Part shown: in pieces, positions 18,240-27,303 of the stretch | Numbering within the stretch: the first letter of the stretch is position 1 | Layout: every line of letters begins with the position of its first letter | DNA from: Streptomyces sp. col6 | GTDB lineage: Bacteria > Actinomycetota > Actinomycetes > Streptomycetales > Streptomycetaceae | Assembly (NCBI RefSeq): GCF_008042035.1 | Contig: NZ_RDBL01000013.1 | Coordinates: 868,566-924,473 of the forward strand | Reading direction: 5' to 3' | Length of the DNA: 55,908 nt | The notes under the pieces: generated by a model | What the model saw: only the letters and a program-made list of their open reading frames with translations | Told to the model about the DNA's origin: nothing | Database searches by the model: none | Program-made: the position numbers and the translations under genes

Positions 18240-20741
18240 TCAGTCGCGCTTGAGGCGCGCCTTCGTGAACCGGGTCGCCTCCACCGTCGTCGGGTCCTGT
18301 GGCCACGGGTGCTTCGGATAACGGCCGCGCAGCTCCGCCCGCACGGCCTTGTAGCCCTCACGCCAGAACGACGCCAGGTCCGCCGTCACGGCGGCGGGCC
18401 GCCCGGCGGGGGAGAGCAGGTGGACCAGGACCGGCACGCCCGCCACCGCCGGGGTCTCCTGGAGGCCGAACAGCTCCTGGAGCTTCACCGCGAGCACCGG
18501 CTGGTCCCCGCCGTACTCCACCCGGATCCGTGAACCGCTCGGCACCTCGATCCGCTCCGGCGCCAGCTCGTCCAGGCGCGCCGCCTCACCCGTCGCCCAC
18601 GGCAGCAGCCTGCGCAGCGCCTGCCCCGCGTCGATCGCGGCCAGGTCGGAGCGGCGCCGGGCCCGTGACAGCTCCGGTTCCAGCCAGGTCCCGGGGTCCG
18701 CCAGCAGCGCCCCGTCCGAGACATCCGGCCACGGCTCACCCAGCACCCGGTGCAGGAACGCCAGCCGCTCCCGCAGCTGCCCCGCGTCCCGGCTCCAGCG
18801 CAGCAGCCCCGGACCCTCCCGCCGCAGCCCCTCCACCAGGGCCTCGCGGACCAGCGCCGGGTCCGGCTGCTTCAGCGGGCGCGCCGCCAGCTCGACCGCG
18901 CCCAGCCGCTCCACCCGCCGGGCGACCACGTCCCGGCCGTCCCAGCGGACCTCCTCGCCCGCGAACCGCAGATGCCCGGCCGCCAGGCGCGCCGTGTCCT
19001 CGTCGACGACGGCCGCGAGCCGCACCCGCGCGGACGCCGCGTGCGCCGGCCGGTCCGCGACCGCGACGGCCAGCCAGGAAGCACCGCGCAGCCCGGAGCC
19101 CTCGCCCGGCTCGGCGCCCGTGCCCGACGCCATCAGGAACGCCCCGCCGCCCCGCGCCCGCGCCACCCGCTCCGGGAACGCCAGCGCCGCGACCAGGCCC
19201 ACCGCCGTGTCGTCCGCGACGGGCCGGCCGCCGCCCTCGCCCCTCAGCGAGGACGACAGGCGCCGCACCTCCTGGCGCCAGCGGCCCGCGTAGGCGTCCT
19301 GGCCCCGGCGCGCGGTGCGCAGCGCGGCCGCCAGATCGTCCCCGTACGCGCGGGGCGGCTCCTCGCTCAGCAGCGCCACCACCTCGGCGGCCCGGCGCCC
19401 GCCGACCTCGGCCGCCCCGTCCAGCAGCGCCCTGGCCAGCCGGGGATGCAGCCCGAGTCGGGACATCCGCACGCCCCGCTCGGTGACCCGGCCGTCCGGA
19501 CCGACCGCGCCGACCGCGGCGAGTACCTCGCGCGCGGCGGCCATCGCCCCCTCCGGCGGCGCGTCCAGCAGCGCGAGCCCCGAGGCGTCCGGATCGCCCC
19601 AGCAGGCCGCCTGGAGGGCGAACGCCGTCAGATCGGCCACCCGGATCTCCGGGGACGGGAAGCGGGCGAGCCGGCCGTCCTCGGCCTGGTCCCAGCAGCG
19701 GTAGACCGTCCCCGGCGCCTCGCGCCCCGCCCGGCCCGCGCGCTGGCGGCCCGCCGCCTGCGAGGCCCGTACGGTCGTCAGCGCGCTCAGACCTCGCGCG
19801 TGATCGGTGCGCGGCTCACGGGCCAGACCGGAGTCGACGACCGTCCGCACCCCTGGGACCGTCAGCGACGACTCCGCCACCGAGGTCGCCAGGACCACCC
19901 GCCGCCCCTCGGCGGAGCCGGCCAGCACCGCGTCCTGCACCGCGGCCGGCGCCCGCCCGTGCACCTGGAGCACCTCGGCCGCGACGCCCGCCAACTGCCC
20001 TGCCACACGCCCGATCTCGCTGACCCCGGGCAGGAAGCACAGCACGTCGCCGTCCCGCTCCGCGAGCGCCCGCCGCACCACGGCGGCGACATGGCCCAGC
20101 AGCGCCGGATCGACCCTCATCCCGTGCGGCGGCCGCACCGGCGCGGCCGGCGGGGCCCACACCACCTCCACCGGATACGACACGCCCTGCGCCTCGACGA
20201 CCGGGGCATCGCCCAGCAGCCGGGCCCAGCCCTCCGCGTCCGTCGTCGCGGACGCCGCCACCAGCCGCAGATCGGGGCGGATCGCCTCGCGCACGTCCAG
20301 CAGGAACGCGGCCACCGTGTCCGCGTCGAGATGGCGCTCGTGGCACTCGTCGATGATCACCGCGTCCACCCCGGACAGCTCCTGGTCGCGCTGCAGCCGC
20401 TGGAGCAGCACCCCGGTGGTGACGACCTCCACCACGGTGTCCGGGCCCACGACCCGCTCGCCGCGCACGGTGAAGCCGACGCGGGCGCCGGGCCGCTCGC
20501 CCAGCAGCCAGGCCATGCGCCGGGCCGCCGCGCGGGCGGCGATCCGGCGGGGTTCGGCGACGACGACCCGGCGTACGGGGCCCTCCCCGGTCAGCCCGGC
20601 CAGGGCGAGCGGGACGAGGGTGGTCTTGCCGGTGCCGGGGGGTGCGCACAGCACCGCGACCCCTCGGTCGTCGAGCGCCCGCCGCAGGGCGGGCACGGCG
20701 GTGCGGACGGGCAGCCGGTCGAGGGCGTCGGTGCGGATCAC
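18240..20741 (-). CDS. hrpB: ATP-dependent helicase HrpB
   Basis: This 833-residue DExH-box helicase of the HrpA/HrpB family starts with GTG. Walker A is APPGTGKTT, the DEAH-like box is IIDECHERH, motif III SATTDAEG and motif VI QRAGRAGREAPG are present, and the HrpB-specific C-terminal domain is included. HrpB proteins act on RNA, but their substrate is poorly known. It is full length compared with E. coli HrpB. It lies downstream of a methyltransferase gene on the same strand, separated by a terminator, so probably has its own promoter. Confidence 0.94.
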   Translation of the reverse strand: MIRTDALDRLPVRTAVPALRRALDDRGVAVLCAPPGTGKTTLVPLALAGLTGEGPVRRVVVAEPRRIAARAAARRMAWLLGERPGARVGFTVRGERVVGPDTVVEVVTTGVLLQRLQRDQELSGVDAVIIDECHERHLDADTVAAFLLDVREAIRPDLRLVAASATTDAEGWARLLGDAPVVEAQGVSYPVEVVWAPPAAPVRPPHGMRVDPALLGHVAAVVRRALAERDGDVLCFLPGVSEIGRVAGQLAGVAAEVLQVHGRAPAAVQDAVLAGSAEGRRVVLATSVAESSLTVPGVRTVVDSGLAREPRTDHARGLSALTTVRASQAAGRQRAGRAGREAPGTVYRCWDQAEDGRLARFPSPEIRVADLTAFALQAACWGDPDASGLALLDAPPEGAMAAAREVLAAVGAVGPDGRVTERGVRMSRLGLHPRLARALLDGAAEVGGRRAAEVVALLSEEPPRAYGDDLAAALRTARRGQDAYAGRWRQEVRRLSSSLRGEGGGRPVADDTAVGLVAALAFPERVARARGGGAFLMASGTGAEPGEGSGLRGASWLAVAVADRPAHAASARVRLAAVVDEDTARLAAGHLRFAGEEVRWDGRDVVARRVERLGAVELAARPLKQPDPALVREALVEGLRREGPGLLRWSRDAGQLRERLAFLHRVLGEPWPDVSDGALLADPGTWLEPELSRARRRSDLAAIDAGQALRRLLPWATGEAARLDELAPERIEVPSGSRIRVEYGGDQPVLAVKLQELFGLQETPAVAGVPVLVHLLSPAGRPAAVTADLASFWREGYKAVRAELRGRYPKHPWPQDPTTVEATRFTKARLKRD

Positions 20742-20765
20742 GCCCCCAGTCTCGTACGGCTTCGT

Positions 20766-20799
20766 CCCGTGCCCCGCACCGGCCGGTGCGGGGCACGGG
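20766..20799. terminator. 17-bp perfect palindrome, probable terminator
   Basis: Bases 20766-20799 are a perfect 34-nt palindrome; the arm begins CCCGTGCCCCGCACCGG. It ends transcription of the methyltransferase gene before hrpB. Confidence 0.75.
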
Positions 20800-20832
20800 C
20801 GCCGGAGCGCCCGCGCGCCCGGCGGGCAGGCG

Positions 20833-21645
20833 TCAGCCGCGCTCGCAGACGAAGATCGCGGTTCCCGGGATCAGGTTGCCGCGCAGCGGGGACCAGCCGC
20901 CCCACTCCTGGTCGTTCCAGGCGGGCCACTCCGGCTCGACCAGGTCCACCAGCCGGAAGCCGCCCGCGACCACGTCCCGCACCCGGTCGCCCAGCGTGCG
21001 GTGGTGCTCCACGTACACCGCGTCGCCGCGCTCGTCCTGCTCGACGTAGGGCGTGCGGTCGAAGTAGGAGGCGGCGACCGACAGGCCCTCGGGCCCCGGC
21101 TCGTCGGGGAAGGCCCAGCGGATGGGGTGCGTCACGGAGAAGACCCACCGGCCACCGGGGCGCAGCACGCGGTGGACCTCGCGGAAGACCTGGACCGGTT
21201 CGGCGACGAAGGGCACCGCGCCGTAGGCGGAGCACGCCAGGTCGAAGGAGGCGTCACGGAACGGCAGCCGCCCGGCGTCGGCCTCGACCAGCGGGACGTC
21301 CTCGCCGATGCGCAGGGCGTGCTGGAGCTGGCGGTGGGAGAGGTCCAGGGCGACGGGGCGGGCGCCCCGGGCGGCCAGCCAGCGCGAGCACTGCGCCGCG
21401 CCGGCGCCGATCTCCAGGACGTCGAGCCCCTTCAGCGCGGCGGCGGGGCCCAGCAGCCCGGCCTCGGCCTCGTCCAGGCCCTCCGGGCCCCATACGAACC
21501 GGTCGTCGCCGAGGAAGGCGCCGTGGTCGCTCTGGTACTCGTCGGCGTTGCGGTCCCACCAGCCGCGGTTGGCCCGGCTGCTCTCGGTGGTTCCGGCGCT
21601 GCGGCGTGTCGCCTCGGGTTCGGCGGCGTACATCTCTTGGCTCAT
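20833..21645 (-). CDS. Class I SAM-dependent methyltransferase
   Basis: This 270-residue cytoplasmic protein has a Rossmann methyltransferase core. Motif I is VLEIGAGAAQCSRWLA, a post-I acidic residue sits in ALDLSHRQL, and motif IV/V-like VLRPGGRWVFSVTHP follows. The preceding WWDRNADEYQSDHG helix is typical of actinobacterial methyltransferases of the UbiE/small-molecule group. Neither substrate nor pathway can be told. It is divergent from rpsA with 395 bp between. Confidence 0.88.
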   Translation of the reverse strand: MSQEMYAAEPEATRRSAGTTESSRANRGWWDRNADEYQSDHGAFLGDDRFVWGPEGLDEAEAGLLGPAAALKGLDVLEIGAGAAQCSRWLAARGARPVALDLSHRQLQHALRIGEDVPLVEADAGRLPFRDASFDLACSAYGAVPFVAEPVQVFREVHRVLRPGGRWVFSVTHPIRWAFPDEPGPEGLSVAASYFDRTPYVEQDERGDAVYVEHHRTLGDRVRDVVAGGFRLVDLVEPEWPAWNDQEWGGWSPLRGNLIPGTAIFVCERG

Positions 21646-22040
21646 CGTGTCCGTCGTTGTAGTTTGCCTTCACCCCGTCGTACGAGGTACGTACCAAGGG
21701 GGCTGTGAACTGCGGAACCCGTGTGTCCGGACGTTCCCGGAGCCGATCTGGCCTCGGTGAACCCGAGTTGTGCCGGATATGGGGCATTCCGCCGGTGGTG
21801 TCCGCCTTCGCGCATTGACCGTGCCCTGCTGCCCCCGTATGCTACAAGTTGCGCTGCGAGCCTGCGCTCCTCAGACCTAGCAGGCCGCGCTCGCATCTGT
21901 TGCATGTCCCCTCGGTTCACGAGGCGCCTCCCGGTCACGGGAAGGGCGCTTCCCGGGCTGTCCGGCTTCTGCAGAGGCGATACGGGTTCACGGCGTAGCA
22001 GTACCTACGACTCACTGTCCGTACCGGAGCCCTTTCCCAC
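21646..22040. other. 395-bp divergent intergenic region upstream of rpsA
   Basis: This holds the rpsA promoter (21815-21843) and then a leader of about 190 nt. The leader has several GC-rich inverted segments, for example around CCGGTCACGGG, but no known riboswitch. Autoregulation by S1 is known in other bacteria and would act here. A palindromic GGTACGTACC lies at about 21680-21692 on the methyltransferase side. Confidence 0.55.
21815..21843 (+). promoter_or_regulatory. Vegetative-type promoter of rpsA
   Basis: TTGACC (21815-21820), a 17-bp spacer and TATGCT (21838-21843) closely match the HrdB/sigma-70 consensus. Transcription would start near 21850 and leave a leader of about 190 nt before the rpsA ATG. 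Confidence 0.8.
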
Positions 22041-23552
22041 ATGACGAGCAGCACCGAGACCACCGCCACCACTCCGCAGGTTGCGGTCAACGACATCGGC
22101 GACGCGGACGCGTTCCTCGCGGCGATCGACGAGACGATCAAGTACTTCAACGACGGCGACATCGTTGACGGTGTCATCGTCAAGGTTGACCGGGACGAGG
22201 TTCTCCTCGACATCGGTTACAAGACCGAAGGTGTCATCCCGAGCCGCGAGCTCTCGATCAAGCACGACGTCGACCCGAACGAGGTCGTCAAGGTCGGTGA
22301 CGAGATCGAGGCCCTGGTTCTCCAGAAGGAGGACAAGGAAGGCCGCCTGATCCTCTCGAAGAAGCGCGCTCAGTACGAGCGTGCCTGGGGCACCATCGAG
22401 AAGATCAAGGAAGAGGACGGCATCGTCACCGGTACCGTCATCGAGGTCGTCAAGGGTGGTCTCATCCTCGACATCGGCCTCCGTGGCTTCCTGCCGGCGT
22501 CGCTCGTCGAGATGCGTCGCGTCCGCGACCTCCAGCCGTACGTGGGCAAGGAGCTCGAGGCCAAGATCATCGAGCTGGACAAGAACCGCAACAACGTGGT
22601 CCTGTCCCGCCGTGCCTGGCTCGAGCAGACCCAGTCCGAGGTCCGCCAGACGTTCCTCACGACCCTCCAGAAGGGTCAGGTCCGCTCCGGCGTCGTCTCC
22701 TCGATCGTCAACTTCGGTGCCTTCGTGGACCTGGGTGGCGTCGACGGTCTGGTGCACGTCTCCGAGCTGTCCTGGAAGCACATCGACCACCCCTCCGAGG
22801 TCGTCGAGGTCGGCCAGGAGGTCACGGTCGAGGTCCTCGACGTCGACATGGACCGCGAGCGCGTGTCCCTGTCGCTCAAGGCGACGCAGGAAGACCCGTG
22901 GCAGCAGTTCGCCCGTACGCACCAGATCGGGCAGGTCGTCCCCGGTAAGGTCACCAAGCTCGTTCCGTTCGGTGCGTTCGTGCGCGTCGACGAGGGCATC
23001 GAGGGCCTGGTCCACATCTCCGAGCTGGCCGAGCGCCACGTGGAGATCCCGGAGCAGGTCGTCCAGGTCAACGACGAGATCTTCGTCAAGGTCATCGACA
23101 TCGACCTCGAGCGCCGTCGCATCAGCCTCTCGCTGAAGCAGGCCAACGAGGCCTTCGGCGGCGACCCGGCCTCGGTCGAGTTCGACCCGACCCTGTACGG
23201 CATGGCCGCGTCCTACGACGACCAGGGCAACTACATCTACCCCGAGGGCTTCGACCCCGAGACCAACGACTGGCTCGAGGGCTTCGAGGCTCAGCGCGAG
23301 GTCTGGGAGACCCAGTACGCCGAGGCGCAGCAGCGCTTCGAGCAGCACCAGGCCCAGGTCATCAAGTCCCGCGAGGCCGACGAGGCCGCTGCCGCCGAGG
23401 GCGCTGCCGCCCCCGCCGGCAACGCCCCGGCCGCCTCGGGCGGCAGCGGCGGCGGCTCCTACTCCTCGGAGTCCTCGGACAACTCCGGCGCCCTGGCGTC
23501 GGACGAGGCCCTGGCCGCGCTCCGCGAGAAGCTGGCGGGCGGCCAGAGCTGA
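22041..23552 (+). CDS. rpsA: 30S ribosomal protein S1
   Basis: This 503-residue mRNA-binding ribosomal protein has four S1 (OB-fold) domains at roughly 36-105, 123-190, 208-277 and 295-364. They are visible as repeats of the pattern VKVDRDEVLLDIGYKTEGVI and VSSIVNFGAFVDLGGVDGLV. The acidic Glu/Gln-rich helix and the Ala/Gly/Ser-rich tail are typical of actinobacterial S1, which has four rather than six domains. Synonymous codons are strongly biased, as in highly expressed genes. A strong terminator follows. Confidence 0.97.
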   Translation: MTSSTETTATTPQVAVNDIGDADAFLAAIDETIKYFNDGDIVDGVIVKVDRDEVLLDIGYKTEGVIPSRELSIKHDVDPNEVVKVGDEIEALVLQKEDKEGRLILSKKRAQYERAWGTIEKIKEEDGIVTGTVIEVVKGGLILDIGLRGFLPASLVEMRRVRDLQPYVGKELEAKIIELDKNRNNVVLSRRAWLEQTQSEVRQTFLTTLQKGQVRSGVVSSIVNFGAFVDLGGVDGLVHVSELSWKHIDHPSEVVEVGQEVTVEVLDVDMDRERVSLSLKATQEDPWQQFARTHQIGQVVPGKVTKLVPFGAFVRVDEGIEGLVHISELAERHVEIPEQVVQVNDEIFVKVIDIDLERRRISLSLKQANEAFGGDPASVEFDPTLYGMAASYDDQGNYIYPEGFDPETNDWLEGFEAQREVWETQYAEAQQRFEQHQAQVIKSREADEAAAAEGAAAPAGNAPAASGGSGGGSYSSESSDNSGALASDEALAALREKLAGGQS

Positions 23553-23598
23553 CGCTCTGTCCCTCCGGCCGGTCATCGGCTGCGGTAGGTAAGTGACC

Positions 23599-23632
23599 GT
23601 GAGGCCCGTCCCCTTCGGGGGGCGGGCCTCAC
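23599..23632 (+). terminator. rpsA terminator
   Basis: Stem GTGAGGCCCG/CGGGCCTCAC plus CCCC/GGGG is capped by a TTCG loop. A second small hairpin (CACGCG/CGCGTG) follows directly. Confidence 0.88.
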
Positions 23633-23718
23633 GCGTTTCCGCGTGAAACCGCGTGTACGGGGAATGACAGTGATCCCCGGGGCGTTCTTCTCCAGGAACA
23701 CAAGGAGGAGCGGTAACC

Positions 23719-24657
23719 GTGCCTGATCCGCAGAGTTTGTACGAATGGGAGCCGAAGGGCCTGGCTGTCGTCGACATGGCGCTCGCCCAGGAGTCGGCCG
23801 GCCTGGTCATGCTCTACCACTTCGAGGGCTACATCGACGCGGGTGAGACGGGTGAGCAGATCGTCGACGGCCTGCTCGAATCGCTGCCGCACCAGGTCGT
23901 GGCCCGCTTCGACCACGACCGCCTGATCGACTACCGCGCCCGCCGCCCGCTGCTCACGTTCAAGCGGGACCGCTGGTCGGCGTACGAGACCCCGACCCTG
24001 GACGTCCGCGTGGTGCAGGACGCCACGGGCGCGCCGTTCCTGCTGCTGTCCGGCCCCGAGCCGGACGTGGAGTGGGAGAAGTTCGCCGCCGCCGTCGAGC
24101 AGATCGTCGAGCGGCTCGGCGTCCGCCTCGCGGTCAACTTCCACGGCATCCCGATGGGAGTCCCGCACACCCGTCCCGTCGGCATCACCCCGCACGGCAA
24201 CCGCACCGACCTGATGCCCGGCCACCGCAGCCCCTTCGACGAGGCACAGGTGCCCGGCTCCGCCGAGGCGCTCGTCGAGTACCGGCTGATGGAGGCGGGC
24301 CACGACGTGCTGGGCGTCGCCGCCCATGTGCCGCACTACGTCGCCCGCTCCGCCTACCCGGACGCCGCGCTCACCGCGCTGGAGGCGATCACCGCCGCCA
24401 CCGGCCTGGTCCTGCCGGCTGTCGCGCACTCCCTGCGCACCGAGGCGCACCGCACCCAGACGGAGATCGACCGCCAGATCGGCCAGGGCGACGAGGAACT
24501 GGTCTCGCTGGTCGAGGGCCTTGAGCACCAGTACGACGCGGTCGCGGGCGCGGAGACCCGGGGCAACCTGGTCGCCGAGCCGGCGGACCTGCCGTCCGCC
24601 GACGAGATCGGCCTGGAATTCGAGAAGTTCCTGGCCGAGCGCGAGGGCGACGGCTGA
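23719..24657 (+). CDS. PAC2-family protein
   Basis: This 312-residue cytoplasmic protein matches the actinobacterial PAC2 (proteasome assembly chaperone-like) family. Landmarks are LVMLYHFEGYIDAGETGEQI near the start, FLLLSGPEPDVEWEKF, and the conserved PMGVPHTRPVGITPHGN. Its partner in bacteria is unknown; eukaryotic relatives guide 20S proteasome assembly, and Streptomyces has a proteasome. It starts with GTG preceded by AGGAGCGG. It lies between rpsA and coaE with terminators on both sides, so is probably a single-gene unit. Confidence 0.9.
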   Translation: MPDPQSLYEWEPKGLAVVDMALAQESAGLVMLYHFEGYIDAGETGEQIVDGLLESLPHQVVARFDHDRLIDYRARRPLLTFKRDRWSAYETPTLDVRVVQDATGAPFLLLSGPEPDVEWEKFAAAVEQIVERLGVRLAVNFHGIPMGVPHTRPVGITPHGNRTDLMPGHRSPFDEAQVPGSAEALVEYRLMEAGHDVLGVAAHVPHYVARSAYPDAALTALEAITAATGLVLPAVAHSLRTEAHRTQTEIDRQIGQGDEELVSLVEGLEHQYDAVAGAETRGNLVAEPADLPSADEIGLEFEKFLAEREGDG

Positions 24658-24670
24658 CCGTCACGTCCTG

Positions 24671-24718
24671 TGCCCGCTGCCCGTAGCCCCCGCCACCGGG
24701 GGCCACGGGCAGCGGGCA
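24671..24718 (+). terminator. Terminator after the PAC2 gene
   Basis: A long stem (TGCCCGCTGCCCGT with ACGGGCAGCGGGCA, then CCCCC/GGGGG) has a 6-nt loop and is followed by ATTAGG. It ends 14 bp before the coaE ATG. A TAGGCT at 24720-24725 could be the -10 of a leaderless coaE mRNA. Confidence 0.8.
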
Positions 24719-24732
24719 TTAGGCTGCCGGGC

Positions 24733-25335
24733 ATGCTGAAAGTGGGCCTGACCGGGGGCATCGGAGCCGGTAAGAGCGAAGTGTCCCGGCTGTTCATCGG
24801 GCATGGTGCCGTCCTCGTCGACGCGGACCGCATCGCCCGGGAGGTCGTCGAGCCCGGCACGCCCGGTCTCGCCGCCGTCGTCGAGGAGTTCGGCCCCGGC
24901 ATCCTGACCCCGGAAGGCACCCTGGACCGGCCCGCGCTCGGCGCGATCGTCTTCGCCGACCCGGACCGCCTCGCCGCGCTCAACGCGATCGTCCACCCCC
25001 TCGTCCGCGACCGCTCCGCCGAACTGGAGAAGGCCGCCGGACCGGACTCCGTGGTCGTCCACGACGTCCCCCTCCTCACCGAGAACGGCCTCGCCCCCCT
25101 CTACGACCTGGTCGTCGTGGTCGACGCCGCCCCGGAGACCCAGCTCGACCGGCTCGTCCGGCTGCGCGGCATGACCGAGGCGGACGCCCGCGCCCGCATG
25201 GCCGCCCAGGCCACCCGCGAGCAGCGGCGCGCCGTCGCCGACCTGGTCATCGACAACGACGGACCGGTCGAGGAGCTGGAGGCGCAGGTCCGCACGGTCT
25301 GGGCGGAGCTGGAGCGGCGGGCGGCGGCGGGCTGA
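24733..25335 (+). CDS. coaE: Dephospho-CoA kinase
   Basis: This 200-residue cytoplasmic kinase phosphorylates the 3'-hydroxyl of dephospho-CoA, the last step of CoA synthesis. The P-loop GLTGGIGAGKSEVS is at residues 6-19. The CoA-binding region VDADRIAREVVEPGTPGL and the lid region NAIVHPLVRDRS are present, as is the late VVVDAAPETQLDRLVRLRG. Mycobacterial CoaE has an extra C-terminal domain that is absent here, so this is the short form. ATG 24733 is chosen because the P-loop begins at the usual distance. It is followed by a small TPR gene. Confidence 0.96.
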   Translation: MLKVGLTGGIGAGKSEVSRLFIGHGAVLVDADRIAREVVEPGTPGLAAVVEEFGPGILTPEGTLDRPALGAIVFADPDRLAALNAIVHPLVRDRSAELEKAAGPDSVVVHDVPLLTENGLAPLYDLVVVVDAAPETQLDRLVRLRGMTEADARARMAAQATREQRRAVADLVIDNDGPVEELEAQVRTVWAELERRAAAG

Positions 25336-25465
25336 GCCCGTAGCCGTACGGGGGACCGGCCGGGCCCATTTCCGTACCGCGCCACCCGCCGAGCCCGCAG
25401 CCGCGCCGGAATACCCGTAGCCGTCCCCGCGTTCACCCCGGGACGGACCAGGGAAGGATGCGACC

Positions 25466-25828
25466 GTGCCCGAGAGGAACCCGGAGACCGACGTCATCGA
25501 CTTCCGCGCGGCGGAGCAGCTGCTCGCCGCGCGCGACCCCCGGGGTGCGGTGCGGCTGCTCGACTCGGTGATCGCCGCCCACCCCGAGAACACCGCCGCC
25601 CGGCTCCTGCGCGCCCGCGCCTTCTTCGCGGCGGCGCAGCTGCGTCCCGCGGAGCTGGAATTCGAGCTGGTGCTCGAGCGGGAGCCGGACAACGCCTTCG
25701 CGCACTTCGCCCTCGCCCGCACCTTCGAGCGTTCCGGTCACCCGGAGCGGGCCAGGCGCCACTTCAGGCTGGCGGCTGCGCTCGACCCGAAGCCGGAGTA
25801 TCTGAAGGCCGCCCGCTTCGAGAACTAG
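25466..25828 (+). CDS. Small tetratricopeptide-repeat protein
   Basis: This 120-residue protein starts with GTG preceded by GGGAAGG. From about residue 13 it consists of three TPR-like helix pairs (AAEQLLAARDPRGAVRLLDSVI, TAARLLRARAFFAAAQLRPAEL, AFAHFALARTFERSGHPERA). TPRs bind other proteins; no partner can be named. It is conserved beside coaE in Streptomyces as far as I recall. No signal peptide or membrane segment is present. Confidence 0.85.
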   Translation: MPERNPETDVIDFRAAEQLLAARDPRGAVRLLDSVIAAHPENTAARLLRARAFFAAAQLRPAELEFELVLEREPDNAFAHFALARTFERSGHPERARRHFRLAAALDPKPEYLKAARFEN

Positions 25829-25839
25829 GCCGCCCGCAA

Positions 25840-26133
25840 CTAGGGCGTGCCCGGGGGCGGGCCCTTGCCGCCGCGCGGCCCGTGGTCGGGTTCGTACGGC
25901 GGTATGGCCCGGCCCGGCTGGTAGTGCGCGCCCTGGCGCAGCCGGTGCACGACGAAGCACAGGTCGACGACGACCAGCACGAGCAGCACTCCGCAGACCG
26001 CTGCCCAGCCGGTGCGGCCGTTCACGGCGAAGGCCGTCACGCCGAAGACGGCCCAGGCCAGGCCCCAGAGACTCAGCCAGAGCCGCATCCGCAGCGGGCT
26101 GCGGGCGGTCGTGGGTTCATTACCGGTACGCAT
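25840..26133 (-). CDS. DUF6343-type small membrane protein
   Basis: This 97-residue protein starts RTGNEPTTARSPLRMRLWL, which I recognise as the DUF6343 pattern. Two membrane helices (about 18-38 and 41-61) are followed by a basic segment and a Pro/Gly-rich tail. The function is unknown. It converges on the TPR gene with 11 bp between stops. Confidence 0.75.
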   Translation of the reverse strand: MRTGNEPTTARSPLRMRLWLSLWGLAWAVFGVTAFAVNGRTGWAAVCGVLLVLVVVDLCFVVHRLRQGAHYQPGRAIPPYEPDHGPRGGKGPPPGTP

Positions 26134-26185
26134 GGCATCGCCTCACCTACCAGCATGGACCCCCGACCGGGCAGGTGCGGCACGG

Positions 26186-27265
26186 TCAGTCGGTGAGCAG
26201 CTTCGCCCGCAGTGTCGCCACGGTCGCCGCGTCGAGCTTCAGCCCCTCGCGTACGTAGGTGTCGAAGTCGCCGTAGATGTGGTCCACCTCGGCGAACGCG
26301 GCGCGCAGCCAGCTCAGTTCCACGGCCTTCGGATTGCCGGTGTACTGGTTGCTGGCCAGGAAGTCCGCCTCGACCGTCTCCCGGGGGACGCCGAGCAGCG
26401 TGAGCAGGACGGCCGTGCCCCAGCCGGTGCGGTCCTTGCCGGCGCTGCAGTGGAAGACCGTGGCGCCGGAGGTGTTCGTGGCGACGGCCGTGACGAGGTC
26501 GTGGAAGGCGTAGTCGGCGCCCACGAAGTTGACCATGAACGGGTAGCCGATGGACTGGCCGAGGTCCGAGGAGCCGGAGAAGAGACCGGCGGCGAGGGCC
26601 TGGGCCAGGGTCATCAGCGCCGAGTCGTGGAAGCGGATGCCGTGGGCGAAGGAGACGACGTCCGCGACCTGGTACGTCACCCCGGCGGGCAGCCGGTCCG
26701 GGTCGTCGTGGCGCTCCTGGGCGTTGCGCAGGTCCACGTCGAGCGTGAGCCTCTGGGAGACCAGCCGTTGCTGCTCGGCGTCGGTGAGGCCGTTCAGCTT
26801 GTTGGAGCGGTAGACCAGGCCGGGACGCACCCAGTGCCCATCCGTGGTGCGGTAGCCGCCGATGTCCCGGAAGTTGCGGGCGGACTCCAGGCCGAGCGAG
26901 CGGTCGGCGACAACGAGCGGGCTCCCGCTGTCAGGGACCAGCCGGAAGTACCAGCGCCCGGCCTCCGGGAGCGTGCCCGGCGCGACGGTCAGCGAGCCGC
27001 TGCCCGGTGCGGTGCCGAGCGCGGTGCCGGCGGTGGCGTCGGACGAGGTGACGGCGGTGACGGTGACCGATCCGGCGGGCGAGGCCCAGGCGAGGGTGTG
27101 GCCGCCGTCCGCCGTGCGCGTGGCGGTGGCCCGGGTGAACGGGACGGCGGACTGCGCGACGGACGCCGTGGCCGCGGGCGGTGCGGCGAAGGCGGCCGGC
27201 GCGATGACCGTACCGGTGAGGAGGGCGGTGGCGAGGACGGCGCCGGCGATGCGGTGCGTACGCAT
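26186..27265 (-). CDS. Secreted tyrosine-type protein phosphatase
   Basis: This 359-residue protein has a signal peptide (1-27, ending AAFA). A beta-sandwich-like N-terminal region follows (about 40-120). The phosphatase domain (about 125-355) opens with ARNFRDIGGYRT, typical of the Y_phosphatase3 family. The catalytic loop HCSAGKDRTG has nucleophile Cys273 and Arg279, fitting C-x5-R; the Lys in the loop is common in phosphatases that accept phosphoinositides. It acts outside the membrane. It lies downstream of an esterase-like and an SGNH-hydrolase gene on the same strand, so the three may form an exported-hydrolase operon. Confidence 0.9.
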   Translation of the reverse strand: MRTHRIAGAVLATALLTGTVIAPAAFAAPPAATASVAQSAVPFTRATATRTADGGHTLAWASPAGSVTVTAVTSSDATAGTALGTAPGSGSLTVAPGTLPEAGRWYFRLVPDSGSPLVVADRSLGLESARNFRDIGGYRTTDGHWVRPGLVYRSNKLNGLTDAEQQRLVSQRLTLDVDLRNAQERHDDPDRLPAGVTYQVADVVSFAHGIRFHDSALMTLAQALAAGLFSGSSDLGQSIGYPFMVNFVGADYAFHDLVTAVATNTSGATVFHCSAGKDRTGWGTAVLLTLLGVPRETVEADFLASNQYTGNPKAVELSWLRAAFAEVDHIYGDFDTYVREGLKLDAATVATLRAKLLTD

Positions 27266-27303
27266 GGTGCTCCTTGTCTGGACCCTGCGGGGCAGGGGAG
27301 GCG